Below are positions 24,718-33,867 of a stretch of 64,000 nucleotides of DNA, one piece after another (positions within the stretch are counted from its first letter, which is position 1; the number at the start of each line of letters is the position of its first letter). The DNA is taken from contig NZ_CP033922.1 in NCBI RefSeq assembly GCF_003815715.1, forward strand, positions 3,272,001 to 3,336,000, in the 5' to 3' direction. Made by a program: the position numbers and the translations under genes. Source of the DNA: Chryseobacterium sp. G0162. Its GTDB lineage: Bacteria; Bacteroidota; Bacteroidia; Flavobacteriales; Weeksellaceae. The notes below the pieces were generated by a model. It ran no database searches and had not been told where the DNA came from. It worked only from the letters and a program-made list of their open reading frames with translations.

Positions 24718-27003
24718 CTACAGCTTGTATGTCAATGTAAAATAATAATTTCTTGGAGTAATCGGATTTACTGAATAATTCTCGTGAACATTATAGTTTA
24801 CAACATCAAATAGGTTACCCACTCTTCCTTGGATTGAGAATTTTTGCCATTCATAACCAATTGATACAGAGACGGTAGTGTAGTCCTTTAGATCAAACAT
24901 TCTACTTACATTGTTTCTACTGGAGTTTGTAGATTTTGTATCATTCCATCCAGCGATTCTGTCTCCGATATAATATACTCCGGCTCCAATTTTTAATCCT
25001 TTTACATAATTCGTAAACTTATAGAAAACAGAAGCATTTGCTGTGGTAGCTGGCGTTCTTACTAATCTTTGGTTTTCAACATATCCTTTATCTGGCGTGT
25101 CAATATAAACAGAATTGTTATATGAGAAACCTCCGATTATAGATAAGTTTTCCGTTGGATTTCCTGTAATGTCTAATTCTACACCACGGCTTCTCATATT
25201 ACCTGCAAATTCTTTAAGATTGGTATCCGTTGAGGTTATAGGTGCTCCGTTTGAACTGGAGGCAAACCAATACGTTTGATAATAATTGTTGTACATGATC
25301 TGGTAAGCCGTTAAGTTAACAGCTAAAGCATTGTTCCAGAAGTTCTTTTTTATACCAATTTCATATTGATCAACTGTTGAAGGTTTTATACTTTGCTTTG
25401 ATAAATTATTTAATTGATTTTGAACTTGTGTAGTAGATTGATTGGTATTTACCGTACCAAATTGATCTGAAGTATATCCTGCATTCGAAGCAAATGAATT
25501 AGTATAAGTTGCGAACACTGAAAGGTTATCATTTGGAGCATACACTAAACCTACTTTTGGAGAAAGTGCGTTGTCAGAAGTTGATGAATTTGCTACCGCA
25601 ATTTTATCATTTAAAGTAAAACGGGTTGTAAGGGTTGGCATATTTTCTACATATGACCATCTTAATCCTGCAATTACTTTAAGTTGCTTTGTTATACTAA
25701 TAAAATCTTGTGCATAGATTCCAATTCTTCTCGTGTTGATTCTATTTCTCGTACTAAGAGTAGAATTGGGCATACCAATATTTCCCCATGTTGAAGGATC
25801 ATCTAAATAAAGAAGATTTTTTGGATCAGTAACATTATAAGTATAAGCATCTGCCTGACTATAATCTGCATCTGCACCAATTAATACCTTATGATTTATT
25901 TTTCCGGTATTGAATTCACCATTGATGTTTACTTGCGCAGAAGTATAATTTTGTTCATTGTAGGTTCTACCAAAAGGTCTTTTCCAAGATAATCTGTTAG
26001 GGTCTACATTGGCATCTTTAGTATCATAAATCCACTGTACTCTTTCAGAAGAGAAATAGTCTTTAGTATAGTTTTGATAAGAAGCAGTAGCATTTAAAGA
26101 CCATCTTTCATTAAATTTATGGTTGAAAGTTACATTTGTAGAAGCTTGCTGTACATTTTGATATTGCCAGTCAGTTCCAAAGAAAGTACTTCTTGCAACA
26201 GAGTTATTTAATCTATAGCTTTGATCTTTTTCAGTAATAGATCCAATTCCGAAATCCGGAGTAAAATTATTTTTAAGATAATCTGCCTCAACAATTAACT
26301 GAGATTTTTCACTTAAATTAAATAAAAATGAAGGATTGAAGTAGTATTTTTCTGATTGTACAACATCTCTGAAGCTTTCTGCATACTCATAAGCACCATT
26401 TACTCTAAATGCAATATTTTTAGCTAAAGGTCCATAAATATCAACGGTTGGCTTATAAGAATTCCAACTTCCTCCATTTAATCCTATAGTTCCTCCAAAA
26501 TTGAATTTAGGTTTTTTGGTAATCATATTGATAACACCACCTGCAGCGGTATTACCAAAAAGCATAGCATTGGCTCCCTTTAAAACTTCTACTCTTTCCA
26601 GACCACTTACTTCAGGGAAAATTCCACTATTTATTCGTGAACCATTCTTGAAAATATTATCATTTCCTAAAGCAAAACCACGCCCACCAAAGCTATCTTG
26701 AGAATTTCCTCTTGATGAAGTAACATATACCCCGTTGACATTCTGAAGAACATCGCTCAATTGTTTTGCCTGTTGCTGCTCAATGATTTCGTGAGTCACG
26801 ATAGCAATCGGCTGAGGGTTTTCCATTACCGTCAGGTTAGACTTTGTAGATAATGTTCTTGCTTGGTTTGGATTCCCCGTTTTATGAAGATTGATGTCTT
26901 CAATCGTTTGAGTTCTGATCGTATCTGCTTCAACGTTTTTAAGCTGTGCACCCACTGAAACAGCGGCAAATAGAAGACCTAAAGAAAGTAGTTGTCTTTT
27001 CAT
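24718..27003 (-). CDS. TonB-dependent siderophore receptor
   Basis: 761 residues. Signal peptide (MKRQLLSLGLLFAAVSVGAQ), plug domain (about 60-165) with PQPIAIVTHEIIEQQ, LSDVLQNVNGVYV and GGRGFALGNDNIF, then a 22-strand barrel ending YYFTLTYKL with the terminal aromatic pattern. The plug pattern is that of FhuA/FoxA-type ferric-siderophore receptors, which use TonB energy. No STN domain is present, so it probably does not signal through an anti-sigma factor. Regulation by iron is expected, but I did not identify a Fur box. It forms an operon with the PepSY protein. Confidence 0.93.
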   Translation of the reverse strand: MKRQLLSLGLLFAAVSVGAQLKNVEADTIRTQTIEDINLHKTGNPNQARTLSTKSNLTVMENPQPIAIVTHEIIEQQQAKQLSDVLQNVNGVYVTSSRGNSQDSFGGRGFALGNDNIFKNGSRINSGIFPEVSGLERVEVLKGANAMLFGNTAAGGVINMITKKPKFNFGGTIGLNGGSWNSYKPTVDIYGPLAKNIAFRVNGAYEYAESFRDVVQSEKYYFNPSFLFNLSEKSQLIVEADYLKNNFTPDFGIGSITEKDQSYRLNNSVARSTFFGTDWQYQNVQQASTNVTFNHKFNERWSLNATASYQNYTKDYFSSERVQWIYDTKDANVDPNRLSWKRPFGRTYNEQNYTSAQVNINGEFNTGKINHKVLIGADADYSQADAYTYNVTDPKNLLYLDDPSTWGNIGMPNSTLSTRNRINTRRIGIYAQDFISITKQLKVIAGLRWSYVENMPTLTTRFTLNDKIAVANSSTSDNALSPKVGLVYAPNDNLSVFATYTNSFASNAGYTSDQFGTVNTNQSTTQVQNQLNNLSKQSIKPSTVDQYEIGIKKNFWNNALAVNLTAYQIMYNNYYQTYWFASSSNGAPITSTDTNLKEFAGNMRSRGVELDITGNPTENLSIIGGFSYNNSVYIDTPDKGYVENQRLVRTPATTANASVFYKFTNYVKGLKIGAGVYYIGDRIAGWNDTKSTNSSRNNVSRMFDLKDYTTVSVSIGYEWQKFSIQGRVGNLFDVVNYNVHENYSVNPITPRNYYFTLTYKL

Positions 27004-27037
27004 TTTATTTTTATGTAGAACAGTTTTAAATAAGGCG

Positions 27038-27045
27038 CAAATGTA
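27038..27045 (-). promoter_or_regulatory. -7 element of the siderophore receptor gene
   Basis: TACATTTG on the minus strand, matching TAnnTTTG, 34 nt before the ATG at 27003. Confidence 0.5.
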
Positions 27046-27163
27046 AGTATTTGTTTAGAATGAATAAAAATTAATTTATGATTTTCGTCATGTCTTTTAA
27101 GGGTGAAATATATGGATTGTTTCTATGCTGATTGTGGACTCATAATCCGAAGTTTTTTATGAA

Positions 27164-27171
27164 TATATTTG
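27164..27171 (+). promoter_or_regulatory. -7 element of the Gfo/Idh/MocA gene
   Basis: TATATTTG matches TAnnTTTG, 15 bp before ATG 27187, giving a very short leader. Confidence 0.55.
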
Positions 27172-27186
27172 TTGAAAAATTAAAAT

Positions 27187-28242
27187 ATGCAACTGGTAAG
27201 AGCTGGGCTTTGCGCCTTTGGAATGAGTGGAAAAGTATTTCATGCTCCTTTTTTAAAAGAACATCCGGGATTTTTCATTTCTGCTGTAGTAGAAAGAAGC
27301 AAGGAAGAATCCAAAGAAAAGTATCCTGAAGCTAATATCTATAGGTCGGTGGAAGAAATGCTTCAAAATGCAGAGATAGAATTGGTGATTATCAATACTC
27401 CGGTTCAGACACATTATGAATATGCTAAAAAAGCTTTGGAAGCTGGAAAAAACATTGTTGTTGAAAAACCATTTACAGTAGATGTAGCAGAAGCAGAAGA
27501 ACTGGTAAAGCTGGCAGAAGAGAAAGGGTTATTTTTAAGTGTATATCAGAACAGAAGATTTGATCGTGACTTCCAGCAGGTACAAAAAGTTTTAAATGAA
27601 GGGAAATTAGGAAACATTAAAGAAGTAGAAATCCGTTTTGACAGATTCCGTACTACACCTAGTGGAAAGCAGCATAAGGAAAATCCGGACCAGATAGGTT
27701 CAGGTTCATTGCATGATCTTGGAGCACACCTTGTAGATCAGGCAGTACAGTACTTCGGGTATCCTGAAAAACTTTTTGCTGATGTATTTTCTATGAAAGG
27801 GCCTGAGTTTGCAAATGATTATTTTGAGATTCTGTTATTCTATAAAAATGATCTGAGAGTACGGCTAAAATCTTCGGTTTTCACTAAAGAAGATCATTAT
27901 GCTTATAAAATACATGGCGACAGAGGAAGTTTTCTACAGGAAAGAACCGATAATCAGGAAACCGAATTGGTTGCAGGAGCCATTCCTGTTTATGGAAAAG
28001 AATGGATGCAGCCTCTGAAAGAAACAGACGGGATTGTAAACTATTTGAATGAAAACTCTGAAACGGAGCGAATATTGACTTCAAGCGAAGCCGGAAATTA
28101 CATGGATTATTACCAGCAAATCTATGAACACATTGTTTTCGGATATCCTTTACCTTCACCCGGAAAAGAAGTGATTCAGAATATGAATATTATAGAGGCA
28201 TCACTGAAAAGTGCAAAAGAAGAAAAGGTAATTATATTATAA
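27187..28242 (+). CDS. Gfo/Idh/MocA-family NAD(P)-dependent oxidoreductase
   Basis: 351 residues. The N-terminal Rossmann part (GLCAFGMSGKVFHAPFLKEHPGF) and the EKPFTVDVAEAEELV segment, whose Lys is the conserved catalytic residue, define the family. The C-terminal part has GSGSLHDLGAHLVDQAVQYFG. Members oxidise or reduce sugar-like or other hydroxyl substrates. The FGMSGKVFHAPF opening is typical of the YdgJ/YvaA-like branch. The specific substrate cannot be told. It is a single gene followed by an inverted-repeat stretch. Confidence 0.93.
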   Translation: MQLVRAGLCAFGMSGKVFHAPFLKEHPGFFISAVVERSKEESKEKYPEANIYRSVEEMLQNAEIELVIINTPVQTHYEYAKKALEAGKNIVVEKPFTVDVAEAEELVKLAEEKGLFLSVYQNRRFDRDFQQVQKVLNEGKLGNIKEVEIRFDRFRTTPSGKQHKENPDQIGSGSLHDLGAHLVDQAVQYFGYPEKLFADVFSMKGPEFANDYFEILLFYKNDLRVRLKSSVFTKEDHYAYKIHGDRGSFLQERTDNQETELVAGAIPVYGKEWMQPLKETDGIVNYLNENSETERILTSSEAGNYMDYYQQIYEHIVFGYPLPSPGKEVIQNMNIIEASLKSAKEEKVIIL

Positions 28243-28255
28243 ATTAAAGATGAGT

Positions 28256-28353
28256 GATGAATGAATTCAAAGCGTTTGAGAATGAAAGAATAGTACTCTT
28301 TCTGACTACTATTAACCTTGAACTTTAAACCTTAAACTTTGAACTCATTCATC
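28256..28353. repeat. 98-bp inverted-repeat element between convergent genes
   Basis: GATGAATGAATTCAAAG (28256-28272) and CTTTGAACTCATTCATC (28337-28353) are inverted copies matching at 16 of 17 bases. Inside is a short direct repeat of the type CCTTGAACTTTAAA / CCTTAAACTTTGAA. It may act as a large hairpin or terminator, or be a small mobile element. Confidence 0.65.
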
Positions 28354-28364
28354 CCTTATATTTT

Positions 28365-30260
28365 TTACATGACTTCCTGAAGTTCAAGCCATCTCATCTC
28401 ATGGTTTTCCAGTTTTTCAGAAATGGTTTCCAGTTCAGAGGAAAGCTTGGCTATCTTTTCATAATCGGTTTCATTATTGAGCTGATCTAGAATTTTTGCA
28501 CGCTGTTCTTCAAGTTCAGGCATCTCTTTTTCAATGGTTTCCAATTCCCTTTGTTCTTTAAAACTTAATTTTCTTTTAGGAGTATGAGAAGGTGAAGGAT
28601 TTTCTGTAACGGCAACCACTTCTTTTACAGGTTCAGATTTTACAGCAGTATTTTTTTCTAAAACTTCTTCGCGGCTTTTCGCTTCACGGTATTCAGAGAA
28701 ATTTCCTACAAAATCCCTGATTTTTCCATCTCCTTCAAAAGCAAGAACGTGATCTACAATTCTGTCCATGAAATATCTGTCGTGGGAAACGATGATTAAA
28801 GACCCTTGAAATTGTTGCAAAAAGTTTTCAAGAACGGTTAATGTAGGAAGATCCAGGTCATTCGTAGGTTCATCAAAAATCAAGAAATTAGGATTCTGAT
28901 ATAAAATATACATGAGATGAAGTCTTCTCTTTTCACCTCCTGATAATTTTGAAATAGGAGAGTATTGTGTTTGATCGTCAAATAAAAATAACCTCAGGAA
29001 CTGTGATGCAGAAAGACTTTTTCCATTGGCTAAAGGATAGAATTCTGCAATTTCCTTAATGAAATCAATCACACGTTCGTCCTCTTTATAAGTAAGACCT
29101 TTCTGTGCAAAATACCCGAAAGAAATGGTTTCTCCCGTTTCAATTTCTCCTTTGTCAACCTTTTCCAATCCCTGAATAATATTCAGCAGTGTAGATTTTC
29201 CGGCTCCGTTTTTTCCGATAATTCCTACTTTCTCACCCCGTTGAAATTGGTAGCTGAAATCTTTTAATAATACTTTATTTCCAAAGCTTTTATCAATATG
29301 CTTCAATTCAAGAATTTTATTTCCTAAACGTTTCATTTCAAAATCCAGTTCCAAACCTTGTTTTCTCGTATCGGTTTTGGCTACTTTTTCTGTTTCGTAG
29401 AAAGAATCAATTCTGCTTTTGGATTTTGTAGTTCTTGCTTTAGGTTGTCTTCGCATCCATTCCAATTCCTTTCTGTAAAGATTATTGGCCTTATCGATGG
29501 TGGCGTTAAGATTATCCTCACGAATCATTTTATTTTCAAGATACGTTGCATATGAACCATTATGAACATAAAGATTTCTATCTTCCATTTCCCAGATAAT
29601 ATCACAAACGCTGTCCAGGAAATATCGGTCGTGAGTAACAAGCAGCAAGGTAATTTTTGCTTTGTTCAGATAATTTTCAAGCCATTCCACCATATCTACA
29701 TCCAGGTGGTTGGTAGGCTCATCCATGATGAGGAGTGTGTGCTTGTGTTCAGCTCTGGTTTCTGTCAATAGCTTAGCTAATGCAACCCGTTTAATTTGCC
29801 CTCCGGAAAGAGTTCCCATTTTAGCATCAAGATCAGTGATCTTAAGCTGGGAAAGGATTTGCTTCATCTCATTTTCCAGATCCCAAGCTTTGTGGACTTC
29901 CATATCACCCAATGCCTTTTCAATGAAATCATGATCTGTAGAATGAAGAGATTTGTGATAGTTCTTCAAAGCAAGAATAGGCTCAGATTCCAGGGCCATC
30001 ATGAATTCCTCAATGCTTAGATTGGAATCAAAATCAATTTCCTGGTCGAATAAAACAACCTGAATATCTTTATTAATGATCGCAGTACCGCTGTCTGCAA
30101 TTTCTTTACCCATTAAAATTTTCAGAAGGGTAGATTTTCCACTTCCATTTTTGGCAACAATGGCAATTTTGTCTCCTTCATTGATGTGAAAGGAAATGTT
30201 TTCAAACAAAACTTTGATGCCGTAAGATTTGGTGAGATTTTCTGCAGAAACGTAATTCAT
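28365..30260 (-). CDS. ABC-F family ATPase (Uup-like)
   Basis: 631 residues with two ABC domains and no membrane segment. Walker A motifs are AKNGSGKST and GKNGAGKST; signatures are LSGGQIKRVALAKLL and LSGGEKRRLHL; both Walker B motifs keep the DEPTN pattern. The linker (KELEWMRRQPKARTTKSKSR) and the C-terminal coiled coil (about 555-631) point to the Uup-like group, which acts on ribosomes or on DNA-transposon excision, rather than to antibiotic-resistance ABC-F proteins. It is transcribed alone. Confidence 0.93.
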   Translation of the reverse strand: MNYVSAENLTKSYGIKVLFENISFHINEGDKIAIVAKNGSGKSTLLKILMGKEIADSGTAIINKDIQVVLFDQEIDFDSNLSIEEFMMALESEPILALKNYHKSLHSTDHDFIEKALGDMEVHKAWDLENEMKQILSQLKITDLDAKMGTLSGGQIKRVALAKLLTETRAEHKHTLLIMDEPTNHLDVDMVEWLENYLNKAKITLLLVTHDRYFLDSVCDIIWEMEDRNLYVHNGSYATYLENKMIREDNLNATIDKANNLYRKELEWMRRQPKARTTKSKSRIDSFYETEKVAKTDTRKQGLELDFEMKRLGNKILELKHIDKSFGNKVLLKDFSYQFQRGEKVGIIGKNGAGKSTLLNIIQGLEKVDKGEIETGETISFGYFAQKGLTYKEDERVIDFIKEIAEFYPLANGKSLSASQFLRLFLFDDQTQYSPISKLSGGEKRRLHLMYILYQNPNFLIFDEPTNDLDLPTLTVLENFLQQFQGSLIIVSHDRYFMDRIVDHVLAFEGDGKIRDFVGNFSEYREAKSREEVLEKNTAVKSEPVKEVVAVTENPSPSHTPKRKLSFKEQRELETIEKEMPELEEQRAKILDQLNNETDYEKIAKLSSELETISEKLENHEMRWLELQEVM

Positions 30261-30299
30261 TGGGAATTAATAGTTTGATTTTAATTTTGAACTGAGCCG

Positions 30300-30307
30300 C
30301 AAAAATA
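30300..30307 (-). promoter_or_regulatory. -7 element of the ABC-F gene
   Basis: TATTTTTG on the minus strand, matching TAnnTTTG, 39 nt before the ATG. Confidence 0.5.
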
Positions 30308-30385
30308 CGAAAATGTAACCATAAAACTTTCTGCAAGCCTCTTTATAAAAATGAATATTTATAATTTATTAATAAACTGTGTCCG

Positions 30386-30414
30386 TTGTCTCAAAAAATG
30401 ATTTGGTAAATTTG
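30386..30414 (+). promoter_or_regulatory. Promoter of the nucleotidase gene
   Basis: TTG at 30386-30388, an 18-nt spacer and TAAATTTG at 30407-30414 fit the Bacteroidota promoter; ATG 30469 is 54 bp downstream. Confidence 0.65.
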
Positions 30415-30468
30415 ATGAGAGCTGATACAATTTAAACTTAAACTAATGATAAAAATAATTAAAGTCAA

Positions 30469-30981
30469 ATGAAAAAAGTGATTGTTGATATGGATGGGGT
30501 GATGGCGGATGTATATCATCAGCTGATTCAATTTGAAAAAAGAGATACCGGGAGAAATATTGAACTGGATGGAATAGCAGGGAAACCTGAACTGGAAGCT
30601 TTTCCTAATGGAAAGCAACATGTAAATGAAATTGGGTTTTTCAGAACATTGCCTGTAATGAAAGGAAGTAGGGAGGCAATAGAGTACTTGAATAACAAAT
30701 ATGAACTGTACATTGTTTCTGCGGGAATGGAATTTCCCAATAGCTTAAGAGAAAAATATGACTGGCTGGCTGAACATTTTCCATTCATTACATGGGAGCA
30801 GATTGTTCTGTGTGGCAGTAAAAAAGTAGTATCAGGAGATGTAATGATTGATGATTATCCAAAGAATTTAGATCACTTTTCAGGACAGCGATTGATTTTT
30901 ACACAACCTCATAACGAACTGATCGAAAATGAAACCTATAAAAGAGTGAATTCGTGGGAAGAAATTATGGAGATTTTGTAA
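30469..30981 (+). CDS. 5'(3')-deoxyribonucleotidase, NT5C type (HAD fold)
   Basis: 170 residues. The HAD catalytic motif VDMDGVMADV (7-16) at the N-terminus, the later YIVSAGM and DVMIDDYPKNL segments and the total length fit NT5C-like nucleotidases, which remove phosphate from (deoxy)nucleoside monophosphates. It is cytoplasmic and transcribed alone. It complements the deoC gene at 37614-38357 in deoxynucleotide salvage, though the two are not linked. Confidence 0.9.
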   Translation: MKKVIVDMDGVMADVYHQLIQFEKRDTGRNIELDGIAGKPELEAFPNGKQHVNEIGFFRTLPVMKGSREAIEYLNNKYELYIVSAGMEFPNSLREKYDWLAEHFPFITWEQIVLCGSKKVVSGDVMIDDYPKNLDHFSGQRLIFTQPHNELIENETYKRVNSWEEIMEIL

Positions 30982-31107
30982 GGAGAAAGTAACATTTAGA
31001 AGTTTTTTAGAATTAATGCACTAAAACATAAAATAATTAGAATAAATTTAACTAAATGCGTATTAAATTTAATAATGCCTTATGAATATCGATGGTTGTA
31101 AAATAAA

Positions 31108-31115
31108 TAAGTTTG
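31108..31115 (+). promoter_or_regulatory. -7 element of the hydrolase gene
   Basis: TAAGTTTG matches TAnnTTTG and ends 15 bp before ATG 31131. It overlaps a possible TTG start at 31113, favouring the ATG. Confidence 0.6.
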
Positions 31116-31130
31116 CATCAAACTTTTAAC

Positions 31131-32786
31131 ATGAAAAAACTTAGCGTTTTATCCTTTATTCTAGCGGTTTCAGCCTTCAACGCACAGGTGATTTCCGGAA
31201 CCATTATATCCAAAAATGAAAACCAGCCCGTTCCTTATGTGAAAATTGGGGTGGAAAAAAAGACTACCGGAACCATTTCAGATGGAAAAGGAAATTTTTC
31301 AATAGATCTTACGGGATTGGATCCGCAGCAAAAGGTGAAAATAGAAGTACCGGGGTATGAGCTGTATGAGGAATCCGTACAGAATTTTAAAACACATAAT
31401 CTCCAGAAAATATTTCTAAATGAGAAAACAAAAGCAATCAAGGAGATCGCCATTAAGCCTAAAAAACTAGTAGATAAAAATTGGGGTGTCACTACGAAAA
31501 CCAAAAGTGTTTTGTATTTTGTTAATCCGGCGGGGGACAAAGCGGGCTTCCTGGGAGAAACTGCTTTGCAATTTAATACAAAGAAAAGATCTAAGATCAA
31601 AAACATTAATCTGAATATTGCCAAATATTCTTCCACAGAACCCGTTTTGATGCGGTATAGTATCTATAGTGAAAAAGACGGTTTTCCAGATAAAAATCTC
31701 TTGGACGAGGAAATAACAGTGCAGCTTACCGAGGATATGATTAAAGACGGAACGTATACTCTCGATGTGAATGACCATAATATTTGGGTGAAAGGTAAGT
31801 TCTTTGTAGGGGTTAATTTTTTAAAAGAATTTAATGGATACATTAAAATCAGCGCTGCTTTATTCAAAACAGGATTCATAAGAGAGTTCTATGGAGACTG
31901 GAAGAAAATGACTATTGCGGCACCAGCCATAAATATTGATGTGAAAATGGATAAAAACGGAAAAGATACCAACGACGATGACGGTAGCTATGCAGATGAT
32001 GACGTTTCTCAGAGTTGGATGACTGATACTTCAAAAAATATAGAGGAAGCAGATAAATCCATATACGGTAAAAATGATTCTGCCGGAAAATACCTGAAAC
32101 AGAAAGATACAGATCTTTATTATGAAGTATATGGAGAAGGTGAACCTTTAGTATTGCTTCACGGAAACTCAGGGAGTATTAAAGATTTTTATCAGCAAAT
32201 TCCTGTTCTGTCTAAACAATATAAAGTGATTGCAGTAGATACAAGAGGGCAGGGAAAAAGTAAAGATAGCTCCAAAAGAGATTTTACCTATAAAGTGTTT
32301 GCCAATGATGTAAAAGCGCTGGCAGATGAGCTAAAACTGGATAAGATAAATATAGTTGGCTGGAGTGATGGTGGAAATACGGGACTTGAATTTGCCCTGA
32401 AATATCCAGAACGCCTCAATAAACTTGTAACCATCGGAGCTAATGCTTTTCCTGAAGGAGTGGAGGATAAACTTATCGAACGTTTTACCAATCAAATGAA
32501 ACAGCTGAATGATATGGCACCTGAAGAAGCATTTGGAGAACGCAGGCTTCTAAAGATCATGCTTACACAGCCTAATATCAGTAAGAATGATTTAAATAAA
32601 ATAAAAAGTCAGGTTTTGGTTATTGCGGGTGATAGAGATGTAATTAAACCAGATCATACCGAATTTATTTCCAAGCAAATTCCAAACGCTGAAAAGAAAA
32701 TCTATAATGATACCACCCATATGGTTCCTTTTGAAAAACCAGATCAGCTGAGTGCAGATATTGTAAGCTTTCTCGGGAAGAAGTAG
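31131..32786 (+). CDS. Exported alpha/beta hydrolase with N-terminal CarboxypepD_reg-like domain
   Basis: 551 residues from ATG 31131. Signal peptide (MKKLSVLSFILAVSAFNAQ); a CarboxypepD_reg-like beta sandwich (about 20-105: VISGTIISKNENQPVPYVKIGV, GTISDGKGNFSIDL); a middle domain (about 110-290); then an alpha/beta hydrolase (about 315-551). The oxyanion segment is LLHGNSGS, the nucleophile elbow is GWSDGG with Asp at the Ser position pattern G-W-S-D-G (Ser nucleophile), and the acid and base lie in GDRDVIKPDH and DTTHMVPFE. It is probably periplasmic or surface-bound. The substrate is unknown. The three-part layout is unusual for a simple esterase. Confidence 0.85.
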   Translation: MKKLSVLSFILAVSAFNAQVISGTIISKNENQPVPYVKIGVEKKTTGTISDGKGNFSIDLTGLDPQQKVKIEVPGYELYEESVQNFKTHNLQKIFLNEKTKAIKEIAIKPKKLVDKNWGVTTKTKSVLYFVNPAGDKAGFLGETALQFNTKKRSKIKNINLNIAKYSSTEPVLMRYSIYSEKDGFPDKNLLDEEITVQLTEDMIKDGTYTLDVNDHNIWVKGKFFVGVNFLKEFNGYIKISAALFKTGFIREFYGDWKKMTIAAPAINIDVKMDKNGKDTNDDDGSYADDDVSQSWMTDTSKNIEEADKSIYGKNDSAGKYLKQKDTDLYYEVYGEGEPLVLLHGNSGSIKDFYQQIPVLSKQYKVIAVDTRGQGKSKDSSKRDFTYKVFANDVKALADELKLDKINIVGWSDGGNTGLEFALKYPERLNKLVTIGANAFPEGVEDKLIERFTNQMKQLNDMAPEEAFGERRLLKIMLTQPNISKNDLNKIKSQVLVIAGDRDVIKPDHTEFISKQIPNAEKKIYNDTTHMVPFEKPDQLSADIVSFLGKK

Positions 32787-32808
32787 GTAAAAAGTAGGTA
32801 GAAAGTCT

Positions 32809-32855
32809 AAAAGCTCCTTTTCATTTCAATATTGAAATGAAAAGGAGCTTTTTTT
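32809..32855. terminator. Strong bidirectional terminator
   Basis: A perfect inverted repeat of 22 bp per arm (starting AAAAGCTCCTTTTC) with T-runs on both strands, between convergent hydrolase and GH25 genes. Confidence 0.92.
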
Positions 32856-32938
32856 AAATAATGGAAAAGCAAACAAACTTTAAGTTGTTATTTGGGATTT
32901 CAGTAACTTCCATTTCCTGTATCCATCTTTCTTACTCA

Positions 32939-33802
32939 TCAATCCAATGTCAGTCTTTTCAGAGACCATGAACTACCATTGTAAATATCAAGATCTACCT
33001 TCGTATTAATTCCGTGGACAATTCCATTTTCAGTAAATTGCCAGAAATCCCATTGGTCATCAGGAGATGGAGTAGGAACATCATTGTAATTGGCTAGCCA
33101 TAAGGGATAATCTTTAAATTCGCCCTTCAGAAAATCTTTATAATAATGGTAGTAAGTGTAAATGATAGGCTTCTCACCATAGGTTTCTTCTACAATTTTA
33201 CACCATACTTTCAGATCTTCCACTAATTTTTTATTCGTTTTTCGTTTCGGAATTTTTTCAATATCCAGAATAGGAGGAAGATCTCCACTTTCCAGTTTTA
33301 CATTCGCTAAAAAATTATTCGCCTGAATCACCGGGTCTTCATCAGCTCTGTAAAAATGATAAGCACCCCGGATCAGGTTATGTTTTTTAGCCATTTCCCA
33401 AAACTCATCAAAATGTTTATCTGCACTTTTATTTCCCATAGTAGCACGCATTACCACAAATTCCAGAGGAATGGTTTTGTTGCCGATGCTGAGACTATCC
33501 CATTTGATATCTTCCTTGTTTTGATAATGAGAAACATCAAAACCATAGGTCTTATCAAGATTATTGGCTAATATTCTTTGGATTCTTGAGCTTTCTTTTT
33601 CGCTGTTGTGAAGCTTTTTATGGATAAACTTATTAAAGTACAAGGCGTAATAGTAGCTTACAGATTGCTTAAGGTAAAAACCGGTTCCAATTAAAGCTAT
33701 AATTAAGATGGCTAATATCACCTTCCGACGGAAAAAATAGCTGTTCCGTCTGTTTTTGTGAATCTGTTTGGCAGTTTTTTTGGTGTACTTCTTAGGTGTC
33801 AT
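32939..33802 (-). CDS. Membrane-anchored GH25 lysozyme (muramidase)
   Basis: 287 residues from ATG 33802. A basic cytoplasmic tail and one membrane helix (KVILAILIIALIGTGFYL) precede a glycoside hydrolase 25 domain (about 90-280). The opening strand is GFDVSHYQ, followed by FVVMRATMGN, GAYHFYRADEDP and the catalytic pair in PPILDIEK, where Asp and Glu act in cleaving the N-acetylmuramic acid linkage of peptidoglycan. It is probably a cell-wall remodelling enzyme facing the periplasm. The possible start at 33814 is a TTG overlapping the promoter box, so I prefer the ATG. Confidence 0.92.
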   Translation of the reverse strand: MTPKKYTKKTAKQIHKNRRNSYFFRRKVILAILIIALIGTGFYLKQSVSYYYALYFNKFIHKKLHNSEKESSRIQRILANNLDKTYGFDVSHYQNKEDIKWDSLSIGNKTIPLEFVVMRATMGNKSADKHFDEFWEMAKKHNLIRGAYHFYRADEDPVIQANNFLANVKLESGDLPPILDIEKIPKRKTNKKLVEDLKVWCKIVEETYGEKPIIYTYYHYYKDFLKGEFKDYPLWLANYNDVPTPSPDDQWDFWQFTENGIVHGINTKVDLDIYNGSSWSLKRLTLD

Positions 33803-33811
33803 AAAGTTTTG

Positions 33812-33861
33812 CAAAACTAACTTTTTTCACTACTAAATGCTAAATAAAATCAGTAAATTTG
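33812..33861. promoter_or_regulatory. Divergent promoters for GH25 and the NADH dehydrogenase
   Basis: Minus strand: TAGTTTTG (33812-33819), 9 nt before the GH25 ATG. Plus strand: TAAATTTG (33854-33861), 6 nt before ATG 33868. Both match TAnnTTTG and leave little or no 5' leader. Confidence 0.6.
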
Positions 33862-33867
33862 TGTATT

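Noticed and set aside
24110..27003. Fur box upstream of the siderophore receptor
   Set aside because: I found no convincing palindromic iron box near the -7 element, so regulation by iron is only expected, not shown.
30391..30621. 76-codon minus-strand frame over the nucleotidase start
   Set aside because: It is antisense to a real gene and covers its promoter.
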